A stretch of DNA of 5,944 bases, taken from NCBI GenBank assembly GCA_031282465.1, contig JAITDR010000208.1, positions 1 to 5,944 of the forward strand, in the 5' to 3' direction. Each line of letters starts with the position of its first letter. The stretch's first letter is position 1. Source of the stretch: Desulfovibrio sp. (GTDB lineage: Bacteria > Desulfobacterota > Desulfovibrionia > Desulfovibrionales > Desulfovibrionaceae). Both the position numbers and the translations under genes were made by a program. Below the pieces are notes generated by a model. That model did no database searches and was not told the DNA's origin. It saw only the letters and a program-made list of their open reading frames with translations. Below are positions 1 to 5,688 of the stretch, piece by piece.

Positions 1-959
1 AGGCGTGCGCATTCTGCCTCAAGAACGCGCAAGCGCCCGGCGGAACGATCCGTCGCCAGAGCCGGCGCGATGCCCTGCTCAAGCAGGGCCAGCGTTTTGC
101 CGCCGCGCCCGGCGCAGCAATCCCAGATCGGCCGCGGCCAATCCTCGGGAGACAACGCCTGCAAAACTTCATAGGCTGCGGCGCTCTGCCGGCTCGCCCT
201 GCCTTCCTCCACGGCTCTGCGCGCCGAATGGGGCAGTGACCCGTCAAAGGCCAGAACGCAGGAACCGACGGCATGGACGGCTCTGTCCCGCCCGGCGTAC
301 AGTTCGGCAAAATCGCGCAGGACGGTTTCCCGCAGGGATTCCCAACCGGGACGGGAACGGTTCAGGCGCAGGCCGGAAGGCGCTGCCCGGCTCGAAGCCC
401 GAAGCAGTCCCGAAATCTCTTTGCGTCCGTAAGCCTCCACCCATAATCCGACAATATGTTCCGGAAGATCACAGGCCGCCGCAAGCTCCGCCGGCGCGGC
501 GTCCGGGTTGTCTCCGGCGGCCCGCACGGCGCGATACGTTTCGAGATTGCGCAGCACGGCGCGCAGCACGGCGTTGCCCACTCCGGCCATGATTCGGCCG
601 AAGCGGTTGCGGATGTGCCCGACCGCCCATCCGACGGCGGCATGATGCGGGCTGCGCAGAAAGGCCGTCTCGTATGCCGCCGCGATCAGGGCCAGACGCA
701 TTTCCGCCGGGATGCCTTCAGGGTCGGGCAGTAATCCGCGTACCAGGGTACGCAGGCCTATATAGCGGCGCAAGGTTCCGTAGACCAGTTCCGTACACAG
801 CCGTTTATCCGTGGGAGCAAGCCGCGGCGACCGCAACGCCGCATCCAAAGCGGCCCCGGAATCCTCATTTTCGTGAATCACGCGGAAAAGCACCGCCAGG
901 GCCGCGGCCCTGGGATCGTTGTCGGCCCCGCGCAGCCGGAAAGACGCGTTTTTCCCCAT
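1..959 (-). CDS. rsmB: 16S rRNA (cytosine-967-C5)-methyltransferase RsmB (Sun/Fmu), 3' part cut off by window edge
   Basis: RsmB transfers a methyl group from S-adenosylmethionine to C5 of cytosine 967 of 16S rRNA in the cytoplasm. I translated the minus strand from the ATG at 959-957 and found one uninterrupted frame of 319 codons to position 1, so the C-terminal part with the catalytic cysteines lies outside the window. Residues about 15-140 look like the helical NusB-like RNA-binding domain typical of RsmB (DPRAAALAVLFRV, then KRLCTELVYGTLRR near 52-65, and VGNAVLRAVLRNL near 127-139). The methyltransferase domain follows, with the SAM-binding motif I as WDCCAGRGGKT at 279-289, and ATDRSAGRLRVL at 302-313 as the next strand and acidic residue. 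Motif I differs from the usual D-x-CAAPGGKT, and the usual VQD before it reads RQS (257-259). The start is supported by GAGG five bases upstream. The gene begins 7 bases after the DUF116 stop, so the two are probably cotranscribed and translationally coupled. The family call is firm; the exact target base is inferred from the family. Confidence 0.9.
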   Translation of the reverse strand, partial: MGKNASFRLRGADNDPRAAALAVLFRVIHENEDSGAALDAALRSPRLAPTDKRLCTELVYGTLRRYIGLRTLVRGLLPDPEGIPAEMRLALIAAAYETAFLRSPHHAAVGWAVGHIRNRFGRIMAGVGNAVLRAVLRNLETYRAVRAAGDNPDAAPAELAAACDLPEHIVGLWVEAYGRKEISGLLRASSRAAPSGLRLNRSRPGWESLRETVLRDFAELYAGRDRAVHAVGSCVLAFDGSLPHSARRAVEEGRASRQSAAAYEVLQALSPEDWPRPIWDCCAGRGGKTLALLEQGIAPALATDRSAGRLRVLEAECAR

Positions 960-960
960 G

Positions 961-968
961 CCTGCCTC
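961..968 (-). promoter_or_regulatory. Shine-Dalgarno of rsmB overlapping the DUF116 stop codon
   Basis: On the minus strand the sequence TGAGGCAGGCATG contains the DUF116 stop (TGA, 969-967), a GAGG core (968-965) and a second AGG before the rsmB ATG at 959. The overlap of stop and ribosome binding site fixes the rsmB start and suggests that ribosomes finishing DUF116 re-initiate on rsmB. Confidence 0.75.
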
Positions 969-1782
969 AGCCCGCCGTCCGCAGTTCAATCGGAACAAAA
1001 GGCGCCGGGTGTCGCGCGGGGTCGGTAAAACGACGCAAGGCACTTTCCAGAATTTCAAGAGAAAGCACGGTGTTGCGGCACGGTCCCTCGGGCCGTGCGT
1101 TGAGGATGCCGAAAACGGGCACCGGATGCGTGTCGCAAATACCCGAGGTCAGGTCGCGTTCGCAGGCCGCCGCGATGATCAGCGCCGGGCGCGCTTCCAC
1201 CACGATGCGTCTGGCTATGCTGCCGCCGGACGCTACGGCAAGCCGGACCCCGTAAGCGTCACGCAGGGCAAGCAGGCCGGCGACGGGGCACAACCCGCAA
1301 CGTCCACATCGGTCGGCGTCGAGCCCGAGCCGCCTCGGACAATCCTCTTTCTGCAGACAATGCGGCAGCAAAATCAGAATGCGCTCCGGCGCAAAGACGC
1401 CGCACTGCTTGAGCGTCAGCTCGTTGTTGACCCTTATGAAGCTGCGTCGCACGTCTTCGGCGGACAGGCCGAAGGGGCGGGCCGTCAGTTCCATGAGCGG
1501 CAGAAAAAATTTGGCCGTCACCCCCCTGACTGCGGACGACCAGCGAAAATTGCACCCGAATGCCGTCTGCAAGACCAGACTCAGGGAGGAAAACGCGATG
1601 ACCGCTATGCACAAAAAGAGCAGAAAACCTGTAATCCAGGGAACATAAGGGTGAATATTGCCCAGTCCCACAACCGGGATGATCCAGCCTGCCAGCAACA
1701 CAAGACAAAGGAGCACGGAGGTGCCGGTCACCAAGCCTATGAACAGCCGTTTGCGCGGCCTGCGGGGGGGAGTGGAACTCAT
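967..1782 (-). CDS. DUF116 domain protein, two membrane helices and a cysteine-rich cytoplasmic domain
   Basis: This is a DUF116-family protein of unknown biochemical function. From the ATG at 1782 it has 271 residues: a basic N-terminus (RRPRKR, residues 7-12), a first hydrophobic helix at about 13-40, a second at about 47-75, then a soluble domain. The family signature is clear: LLPHCLQ with H141 and C142, then C148, C159, C162 and C165 (CGRCGLC), followed by SGGSIARR and the ACERDLTSGI stretch with C207. The cysteine spacing suggests metal or iron-sulfur binding, which is inference. The start is uncertain. The frame stays open upstream, with an ATG at 1827 (QERRNPAEYLPLEF follows) and a GTG/ATG pair at 1953/1950 overlapping the tauE TGA. 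I chose 1782 because it has a weak GGA element and sits just before the basic stretch and first helix, while residues encoded at 1828-1950 are Gly/Ala/Arg/Ser-rich and look non-coding. The gene sits 7 bases ahead of rsmB; this neighbourhood is typical of Desulfovibrio-type genomes as I recall it. Confidence 0.85.
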   Translation of the reverse strand: MSSTPPRRPRKRLFIGLVTGTSVLLCLVLLAGWIIPVVGLGNIHPYVPWITGFLLFLCIAVIAFSSLSLVLQTAFGCNFRWSSAVRGVTAKFFLPLMELTARPFGLSAEDVRRSFIRVNNELTLKQCGVFAPERILILLPHCLQKEDCPRRLGLDADRCGRCGLCPVAGLLALRDAYGVRLAVASGGSIARRIVVEARPALIIAAACERDLTSGICDTHPVPVFGILNARPEGPCRNTVLSLEILESALRRFTDPARHPAPFVPIELRTAG

Positions 1783-1907
1783 GAATTCCAGAGGCAGGTA
1801 TTCGGCCGGGTTCCGGCGCTCCTGCATCGCGGGCGCAGCCGGGAACCTGTGCCGGGCGCGGTATGCATCGGGACGCTCCGAGCCGCGCCCGGAGGCCGCC
1901 TTTCCGC

Positions 1908-1931
1908 CGCTCGGCAGCAGATCCCCGAGCG
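1908..1931 (-). other. Inverted repeat just downstream of the tauE stop
   Basis: A perfect 7-bp stem (CGCTCGG/CCGAGCG) with a 10-base loop lies 19-42 bases past the tauE stop codon. No T-run follows on the minus strand, so it is not a standard intrinsic terminator. It could be an intercistronic RNA hairpin if DUF116 starts at 1782 or 1827. A stem of this size is also expected by chance a few times in GC-rich DNA of this length. Confidence 0.3.
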
Positions 1932-1949
1932 CATCACATCTACACGACA

Positions 1950-2750
1950 TCACAGCAGTATTTTATACAGCATTTGCCCGGCCATGGCAAAGAGCAGACA
2001 GGCGAACGCCTTTTTCAGGCTCGCCACGGGCAGCGTGTGCGACAGTTTGACGCCCAGCGGGGCGGTAAAAATGCTGGCTGCGACGATACCGAAAAAGGCA
2101 GGCAGATAAATAAAGCCCACATGCGGCCCCGGCATACCTTCGATGCCCAGGCCGTTGACAATGTAGCCGACCGCGCCGGCCAAGGCTATGGGAAAACCTA
2201 CAGCCGCCGATGTCCCTATCGCGTTGTGTATCGACACATTGCACCACGTCAGGTAAGGCACACTGAGGCTTCCGCCGCCTATACCCACAAAGCTGGACAC
2301 CATGCCGATGACGGCTCCGGCCAGGCTGTTGCCGGCAAAGCCGGGAACGGGTCGCGCAGCCTTGGGCTTTATGTTGAGGAACATGTTCGTCCCGACGTAC
2401 AGCAGAAAAACGATGAAGAAAAGCTTGAGCGCTCCGATCGGAATATGAGAAGCCAGCTTGCTGCCGAAAAACGTGCCCAGCAGTATGCCGGGTGTTATGC
2501 TTTTGACAACGGGCCATAGAACCGCTTTTTTGCGATGGTGCGCCATAAAGCTCGATATGGAAGTGAACATGATGCTGGCCAGGGATGTGCCCAGGGCCAT
2601 ATAATAGGTATGTTCGCCGCTCATCCCTCGTATTTCGAAGGTGTAGGTGATCATCGGCACGATAATCAGCCCGCCGCCGACGCCGAGAAGTCCGGCCAGT
2701 ACACCGGCAAAACTGCCGAGAACAAGAAAAATAAGCAGCGATGTCACCAT
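1950..2750 (-). CDS. TauE/SafE-family transporter, putative sulfite/organosulfonate exporter
   Basis: This is a 266-residue inner-membrane protein of the TauE/SafE (formerly DUF81) family, whose members are thought to export sulfite, sulfoacetate or related sulfur anions. The sequence is almost entirely hydrophobic helices, about eight. It shows the internal duplication of the family: a first half with GLLGVGGGLIIVP (20-32) and ALGTSLASI (52-60), and a second half with SFVGIGGGSLSVP (153-165) and AIGTSAAVG (177-185). The loop HHRKKAVLW (71-79) matches the His/Lys-rich cytoplasmic loop common after the third helix. Length is typical and no domain is missing. The ATG at 2750 has GGAG seven bases upstream. 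The stop TGA (1952-1950) overlaps a possible DUF116 start. Substrate cannot be read from the sequence; in a sulfite-reducing bacterium a sulfite or sulfonate role would fit, but related members have other or unknown cargo. Confidence 0.9.
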   Translation of the reverse strand: MVTSLLIFLVLGSFAGVLAGLLGVGGGLIIVPMITYTFEIRGMSGEHTYYMALGTSLASIMFTSISSFMAHHRKKAVLWPVVKSITPGILLGTFFGSKLASHIPIGALKLFFIVFLLYVGTNMFLNIKPKAARPVPGFAGNSLAGAVIGMVSSFVGIGGGSLSVPYLTWCNVSIHNAIGTSAAVGFPIALAGAVGYIVNGLGIEGMPGPHVGFIYLPAFFGIVAASIFTAPLGVKLSHTLPVASLKKAFACLLFAMAGQMLYKILL

Positions 2751-2757
2751 AACGGTT

Positions 2758-2761
2758 CTCC
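2758..2761 (-). promoter_or_regulatory. Shine-Dalgarno of the TauE-family gene
   Basis: GGAG on the minus strand lies seven bases upstream of the ATG at 2750-2748. It decides the start and shows that the gene can be translated independently of the upstream ribonuclease. Confidence 0.7.
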
Positions 2762-2800
2762 GGCTTCAGGTCTGCTCATGACCGCAAACAAGCGCGTGTC

Positions 2801-2829
2801 TTTGTACACCCGTCGAACTTTGCCCGCAA
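2801..2829 (-). promoter_or_regulatory. Weak sigma70-like promoter candidate for the TauE-family gene
   Basis: On the minus strand TTGCGG (2829-2824) and TACAAA (2806-2801) are separated by 17 bases. This is ideal spacing, but the match is only three of six at -35 and four of six at -10. It lies about 50 bases upstream of the ATG and downstream of the GC-rich stem-loops. Such weak matches arise easily by chance. Confidence 0.2.
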
Positions 2830-2833
2830 CGGC

Positions 2834-2852
2834 GCGCGGGCGCTGCCCGCGC
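2834..2852 (-). other. GC-rich stem-loop between the ribonuclease and TauE-family genes
   Basis: A perfect 8-bp stem GCGCGGGC/GCCCGCGC with a 3-base loop lies about 45 bases past the ribonuclease stop. No T-tract follows on either strand, so it does not look like an intrinsic terminator. It may act as a barrier to 3' exonucleases or as an intercistronic element that lets the two genes have different mRNA stabilities. Confidence 0.4.
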
Positions 2853-2856
2853 AAGC

Positions 2857-2890
2857 GTCGCCGGCGCTGCCCGGTTGATGCCGGGGCGAC
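2857..2890 (-). other. Second stem-loop directly after the ribonuclease stop
   Basis: An outer 6-bp stem (GTCGCC at 2857-2862 with GGCGAC at 2885-2890) encloses an inner CCGG/CCGG stem (2871-2874 with 2881-2884) around a 6-base loop, with an asymmetric bulge. It starts five bases after the stop codon. There is no T-run, so factor-independent termination is unlikely. With the neighbouring hairpin it fills most of the intergenic space close to the ribonuclease 3' end. Confidence 0.35.
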
Positions 2891-2895
2891 CGATA

Positions 2896-5679
2896 TCAGC
2901 CTCCGGGTTCGGATGCCCGGAGAGTGACGACCAGACTGACCCCGTACGTCTGTTCCAGGTCCGCAAGCAGTTTGCGCTTGTGGTTCAGGAGATGCAGGGC
3001 GAGTTCGGGTTCGGCATGGTATTCCGCCGCGCCTGCGTTTTTGCTCTGCGCGTTGCGCATCAGGTTGCGGATGTCGCGCAGGGCGTGCTGGCAGCGCCAT
3101 TCCATGTTGCGCCGCACGCCTGCGCCGTTGCAGAAGGGACAGGGTTCGGTGCTGACGGAGATGGCCGAGGAACCGAGACGTTGGCGTACCATTTCCAGCA
3201 GTCCGAAGGCACTGACCTTGCCGACGTCGTAGCGGGCGCGGTCCGCCTTCATGCCGTTGCGCAGGGTTTTTTCCACTTCGCGCCAGTGACTCCTGTCGCG
3301 CATCTCGATAAAGTCGGCCACGATCTGCCCGCCGATGTCGCGCAGGCGCAGTTGCAGGGGAATCATGGCCGCAGCTTCCATGTTGGTGCGGAAGGCGAGG
3401 TCTTCAAAATTGTTTTTGCCGCCGCTGCGCCCGGAGTTGATGTCGATGGCCGTGAGCGCCTCGGTGGCGTCTATGACCAGCCGTCCGCCCGAGGGCAGGG
3501 TGACTTCACGTGAATGAATCTGGTCCAGTTGTCGCTGTATGTTGAAGCGCTCAAACAGGCTCATGCCGGGATCCTTGTACACGCGCACCAGGTTTTTTCT
3601 GCGCGGGAACAAGGCTTCGGCCACTTCTGTGACCGCGGCGGCCGTTTCTTCATCGTCGATGCGCACCTCGTCTATACTCTCATTGAGGTAGTCGCGCACG
3701 GCGCGGGCCGTCAAATCCATCTCCTGGTAGATCATGCAGGGAGAGGTTTCAGAGGTGCCGCGCGCGCGTACTTCCTTCCAGGTGCGTTTCAGGAACTGCA
3801 GGTCGCGTTGAAGATTTGTTTTGCCCGCGCCCATGCTCACTGTGCGCACGATGACCCCGAGACCCGGCCCCGGATTCAGACCTTCCAGAAGCTCGCGCAG
3901 GCGGGCGCGTTCGCCGTCGTCTTCCACTTTGCGCGAAACGCCGACCTGCTCGCGTCCCGGAGTCAGGACGAGAAAACGGCCGGGTATGGACAGGTATGTG
4001 GTCAGAAAGGCGCCTTTGGAGCCGGCGGGTTCCTTGACCACCTGCACCAGCACTTCCTGGCCCGGCTTCAAAATCTTTTGTATAAGCGGATACTTGCGTC
4101 CGCGACTCCCGTCGTGGGGAGACACGTAGTATTCGGGGTGTATTTCGTCAATCTGCAGAAAACCGTTGCGCGCCGCCCCGTACCCGACAAAAGCGGCCTG
4201 CAGGTTGGGGTCGATGTTGTGTACGACCCCCTTGTAAATGTTGCCCTTGGTTTTGGCCTGATGCAGCATCTCAACATAATATTCCTGCACCTGCCCCTCT
4301 TCGGTAATGACCACTTCGACCTGTTCGCCGGGCAGAACGCTGACGAACATTTTGCGGTGCGCTTTGCCTTTGGCGCCCCCGGTCTGCGGCGTGTCCGCAT
4401 CGTCGTAGGCCGGTTCCGCGTCTGTTTTCGTTCCGGCTTGCACCTCAGTCGGCGTTTCAGGCGAAGGCGCGACTGCCGGGACGGCAGCCTCTTCGTTCTG
4501 CGCAGTCGCAGCCTCGACGGAGCCGGTTTCCGCGCCGTTGCCGGCGGCAGTGCGGTTGTTTTTCCTGCGGCCTCTGCCGCCGCGACGGGAGCGTCTGCGC
4601 TTGCGGCCGCTTTCTCCGGTTGTTTCGGCAGCCGTTTCGATGCCGTCCCTGTGTTCTTCATCGACTGTTTCGTCAGCCGTCAAGCCGTCGCTGTCTTTGT
4701 CGTCGGCCGGACCGTCGGCCGTTCCGGACGCGTCTCCGCCGGCGGGCGCAACAGGAGTTGAGGCGTCCTCCGGCGCAGGCGTTCCGATGCCGTCTGCCGG
4801 ATACAGGTCGTATGTCGCGGCGAATGCGTCAACGGGTCGGTCGGCCGACGAGGCCGCATCAACGGCTCTGTCGACGGAGAGGTGCGCGTCGGCGGAGACG
4901 CCGTCGGTCGATGTCGCATCAATGGGACCGGCATCGGAACGGGGCCGGGCAGCGACGTCGGTTTCGAGGAATTGTTCGGCAGCGGCCGAGTCCACGGGAG
5001 TTGTGCCTGCAACGGCCGAGTCCGCGGGAGATGTGCCGGCAACGGTCAAGTCCGCGGGAGATGTGCCGTCGGCGGTCGGCGTAGAAGCAAATACTTCGGA
5101 GTCGTCGGGCAAGACCGCCGTCTTTGCGGTTGCGCGCTTGGCGCGTCCCGCGGCGCGTGCTTTCGCGCGCGGCGCGCTTACGGCGGCAGGACTCGCCTCA
5201 GGTTGCTCCGACGTAACGTCAAGACTCGCTTCATCTGTCGACGGCGAGTCGACGGCAGCGGACGGGGGGGCGGTATCCGCACCTGAAACGGCGCTTTTTT
5301 TCGTGCGGGAGGCGGATTTCGCGCCGGTACCGCGTCCCGCGCCTTTATTTGTTGCGGGGCGTTTCCGGCTTGGACGCGGTGCGTCTTGGGCGGGGGTATC
5401 TTTTTCGCCCGGAGAGAGGTCGGCGGGGAGATAAGCCGGTGCGGCGTCGCCGGCGGAGGACGGCGCATCCGCTACGCTTGTCTGCTCTCCTGTGCCGACA
5501 TTCTCCGTTGCGCCGGTCTGGTCCGCTGTGCCTTCCGATGCAGCAGGCGCAACGTTTTTTTTGGTTCCGCGAGGTTTTTTTGCGGAAGCGGCGCGCGTTC
5601 TCCCGCTGTTTTTGCGCTCCGTTTGAGCAGGGGCAGGTGATGTTTCTTCGACGGTATCGTTGTCCGTTACATAGGCCAT
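2896..5679 (-). CDS. rne: Rne/Rng-family endoribonuclease (RNase E/G) with a ~440-residue disordered N-terminal extension
   Basis: This 927-residue enzyme cuts single-stranded, A/U-rich RNA in mRNA turnover and in rRNA and tRNA maturation. Residues 1-442 are a low-complexity extension; the core starts near MFVSVLPGE (444). The S1 RNA-binding domain follows (NIYKGVVHNIDPNLQAAFV, 480-498; NGFLQIDEI, 505-513). The 5'-monophosphate sensor pair matching E. coli R169/T170 is R612/T613 (VIVRT). The catalytic magnesium-binding aspartates are D746 (TAIDINSG) and D789 (IVADFIEM), matching E. coli D303 and D346. The zinc-link is C847/C850 (CPFCNGAG), which in E. coli joins subunits into the tetramer. 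Only 77 residues follow, ending in the RNase G-like LALHLLNHKRKLLADLE, so there is no C-terminal degradosome scaffold. The ATG at 5679 has GAGGA four bases upstream; the open frame to 5826 lacks such a site and is less likely. rng would also be a fair symbol. All key core residues are intact, so it should be active; the extension's role is unknown. Confidence 0.95.
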   Translation of the reverse strand: MAYVTDNDTVEETSPAPAQTERKNSGRTRAASAKKPRGTKKNVAPAASEGTADQTGATENVGTGEQTSVADAPSSAGDAAPAYLPADLSPGEKDTPAQDAPRPSRKRPATNKGAGRGTGAKSASRTKKSAVSGADTAPPSAAVDSPSTDEASLDVTSEQPEASPAAVSAPRAKARAAGRAKRATAKTAVLPDDSEVFASTPTADGTSPADLTVAGTSPADSAVAGTTPVDSAAAEQFLETDVAARPRSDAGPIDATSTDGVSADAHLSVDRAVDAASSADRPVDAFAATYDLYPADGIGTPAPEDASTPVAPAGGDASGTADGPADDKDSDGLTADETVDEEHRDGIETAAETTGESGRKRRRSRRGGRGRRKNNRTAAGNGAETGSVEAATAQNEEAAVPAVAPSPETPTEVQAGTKTDAEPAYDDADTPQTGGAKGKAHRKMFVSVLPGEQVEVVITEEGQVQEYYVEMLHQAKTKGNIYKGVVHNIDPNLQAAFVGYGAARNGFLQIDEIHPEYYVSPHDGSRGRKYPLIQKILKPGQEVLVQVVKEPAGSKGAFLTTYLSIPGRFLVLTPGREQVGVSRKVEDDGERARLRELLEGLNPGPGLGVIVRTVSMGAGKTNLQRDLQFLKRTWKEVRARGTSETSPCMIYQEMDLTARAVRDYLNESIDEVRIDDEETAAAVTEVAEALFPRRKNLVRVYKDPGMSLFERFNIQRQLDQIHSREVTLPSGGRLVIDATEALTAIDINSGRSGGKNNFEDLAFRTNMEAAAMIPLQLRLRDIGGQIVADFIEMRDRSHWREVEKTLRNGMKADRARYDVGKVSAFGLLEMVRQRLGSSAISVSTEPCPFCNGAGVRRNMEWRCQHALRDIRNLMRNAQSKNAGAAEYHAEPELALHLLNHKRKLLADLEQTYGVSLVVTLRASEPGG
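4354..5679 (-). other. Low-complexity N-terminal extension of the ribonuclease (residues 1-442)
   Basis: The segment is rich in Ala, Thr, Ser, Asp, Pro, Glu and Gly, contains no tryptophan and only a handful of Tyr/Phe, and has no recognisable fold, so it is predicted to be disordered. Four basic islands stand out: residues 22-41 (with KKPRGTKK), 102-128 (with RPSRKRP and SRTKK), 171-187 (RAKARAAGRAKRATAK) and 358-376 (GRKRRRSRRGGRGRRKNNR). They alternate with acidic stretches such as 326-347. Large disordered extensions before the S1 domain are known in actinobacterial RNase E; in E. coli the disordered part is C-terminal. A role in RNA binding, membrane or partner docking, or condensate formation is inference. 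Confidence 0.75.
4984..5073 (-). repeat. Three tandem copies of a 30-bp in-frame repeat
   Basis: Copies lie at 4984-5013, 5014-5043 and 5044-5073. Neighbouring copies differ at only a few positions. Thirty bases is ten codons, so the repeat keeps frame and encodes the decapeptides ADGTSPADLT, VAGTSPADSA and VAGTTPVDSA at residues 203-232 of the ribonuclease. It looks like a recent local expansion in the disordered extension, and copy number may vary between strains. Confidence 0.85.
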
Positions 5680-5683
5680 AGAG

Positions 5684-5688
5684 TCCTC
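5684..5688 (-). promoter_or_regulatory. Shine-Dalgarno of the ribonuclease gene
   Basis: GAGGA on the minus strand, four bases upstream of the ATG at 5679-5677, inside an A/T-rich patch (ATTTTACTTTTTGAGGA). It selects this start over the in-frame ATG at 5826 and makes the extension begin with MAYVTDNDTV. Confidence 0.8.

Noticed and set aside
244..643. Short minus-strand frames in the rsmB region
   Set aside because: They are out of frame with the 319-codon rsmB reading frame that carries the NusB-like and SAM-binding motifs.
919..2109. Long plus-strand open frame across the DUF116 gene
   Set aside because: The predicted protein has no recognisable family features and is antisense to DUF116, whose motifs are clear. 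Long antisense frames are common in GC-rich DNA.
2834..2890. Stem-loops considered as an intrinsic terminator of the ribonuclease gene
   Set aside because: No run of T follows either stem on the minus strand.
3514..4761. Long plus-strand open frame antisense to the ribonuclease core
   Set aside because: It lies opposite the S1 and catalytic domains of the ribonuclease, and its Phe/His/Ala-rich product is what the reverse complement of such a gene gives.
4984..5073. Repeat array considered as a CRISPR
   Set aside because: The 30-bp units are directly adjacent with no spacers and are in frame within a coding sequence.
4538..5434. Plus-strand Ser/Ala-rich open frame opposite the ribonuclease extension
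   Set aside because: Its repeats mirror the low-complexity minus-strand sequence, and the minus-strand frame continues into a conserved catalytic core.
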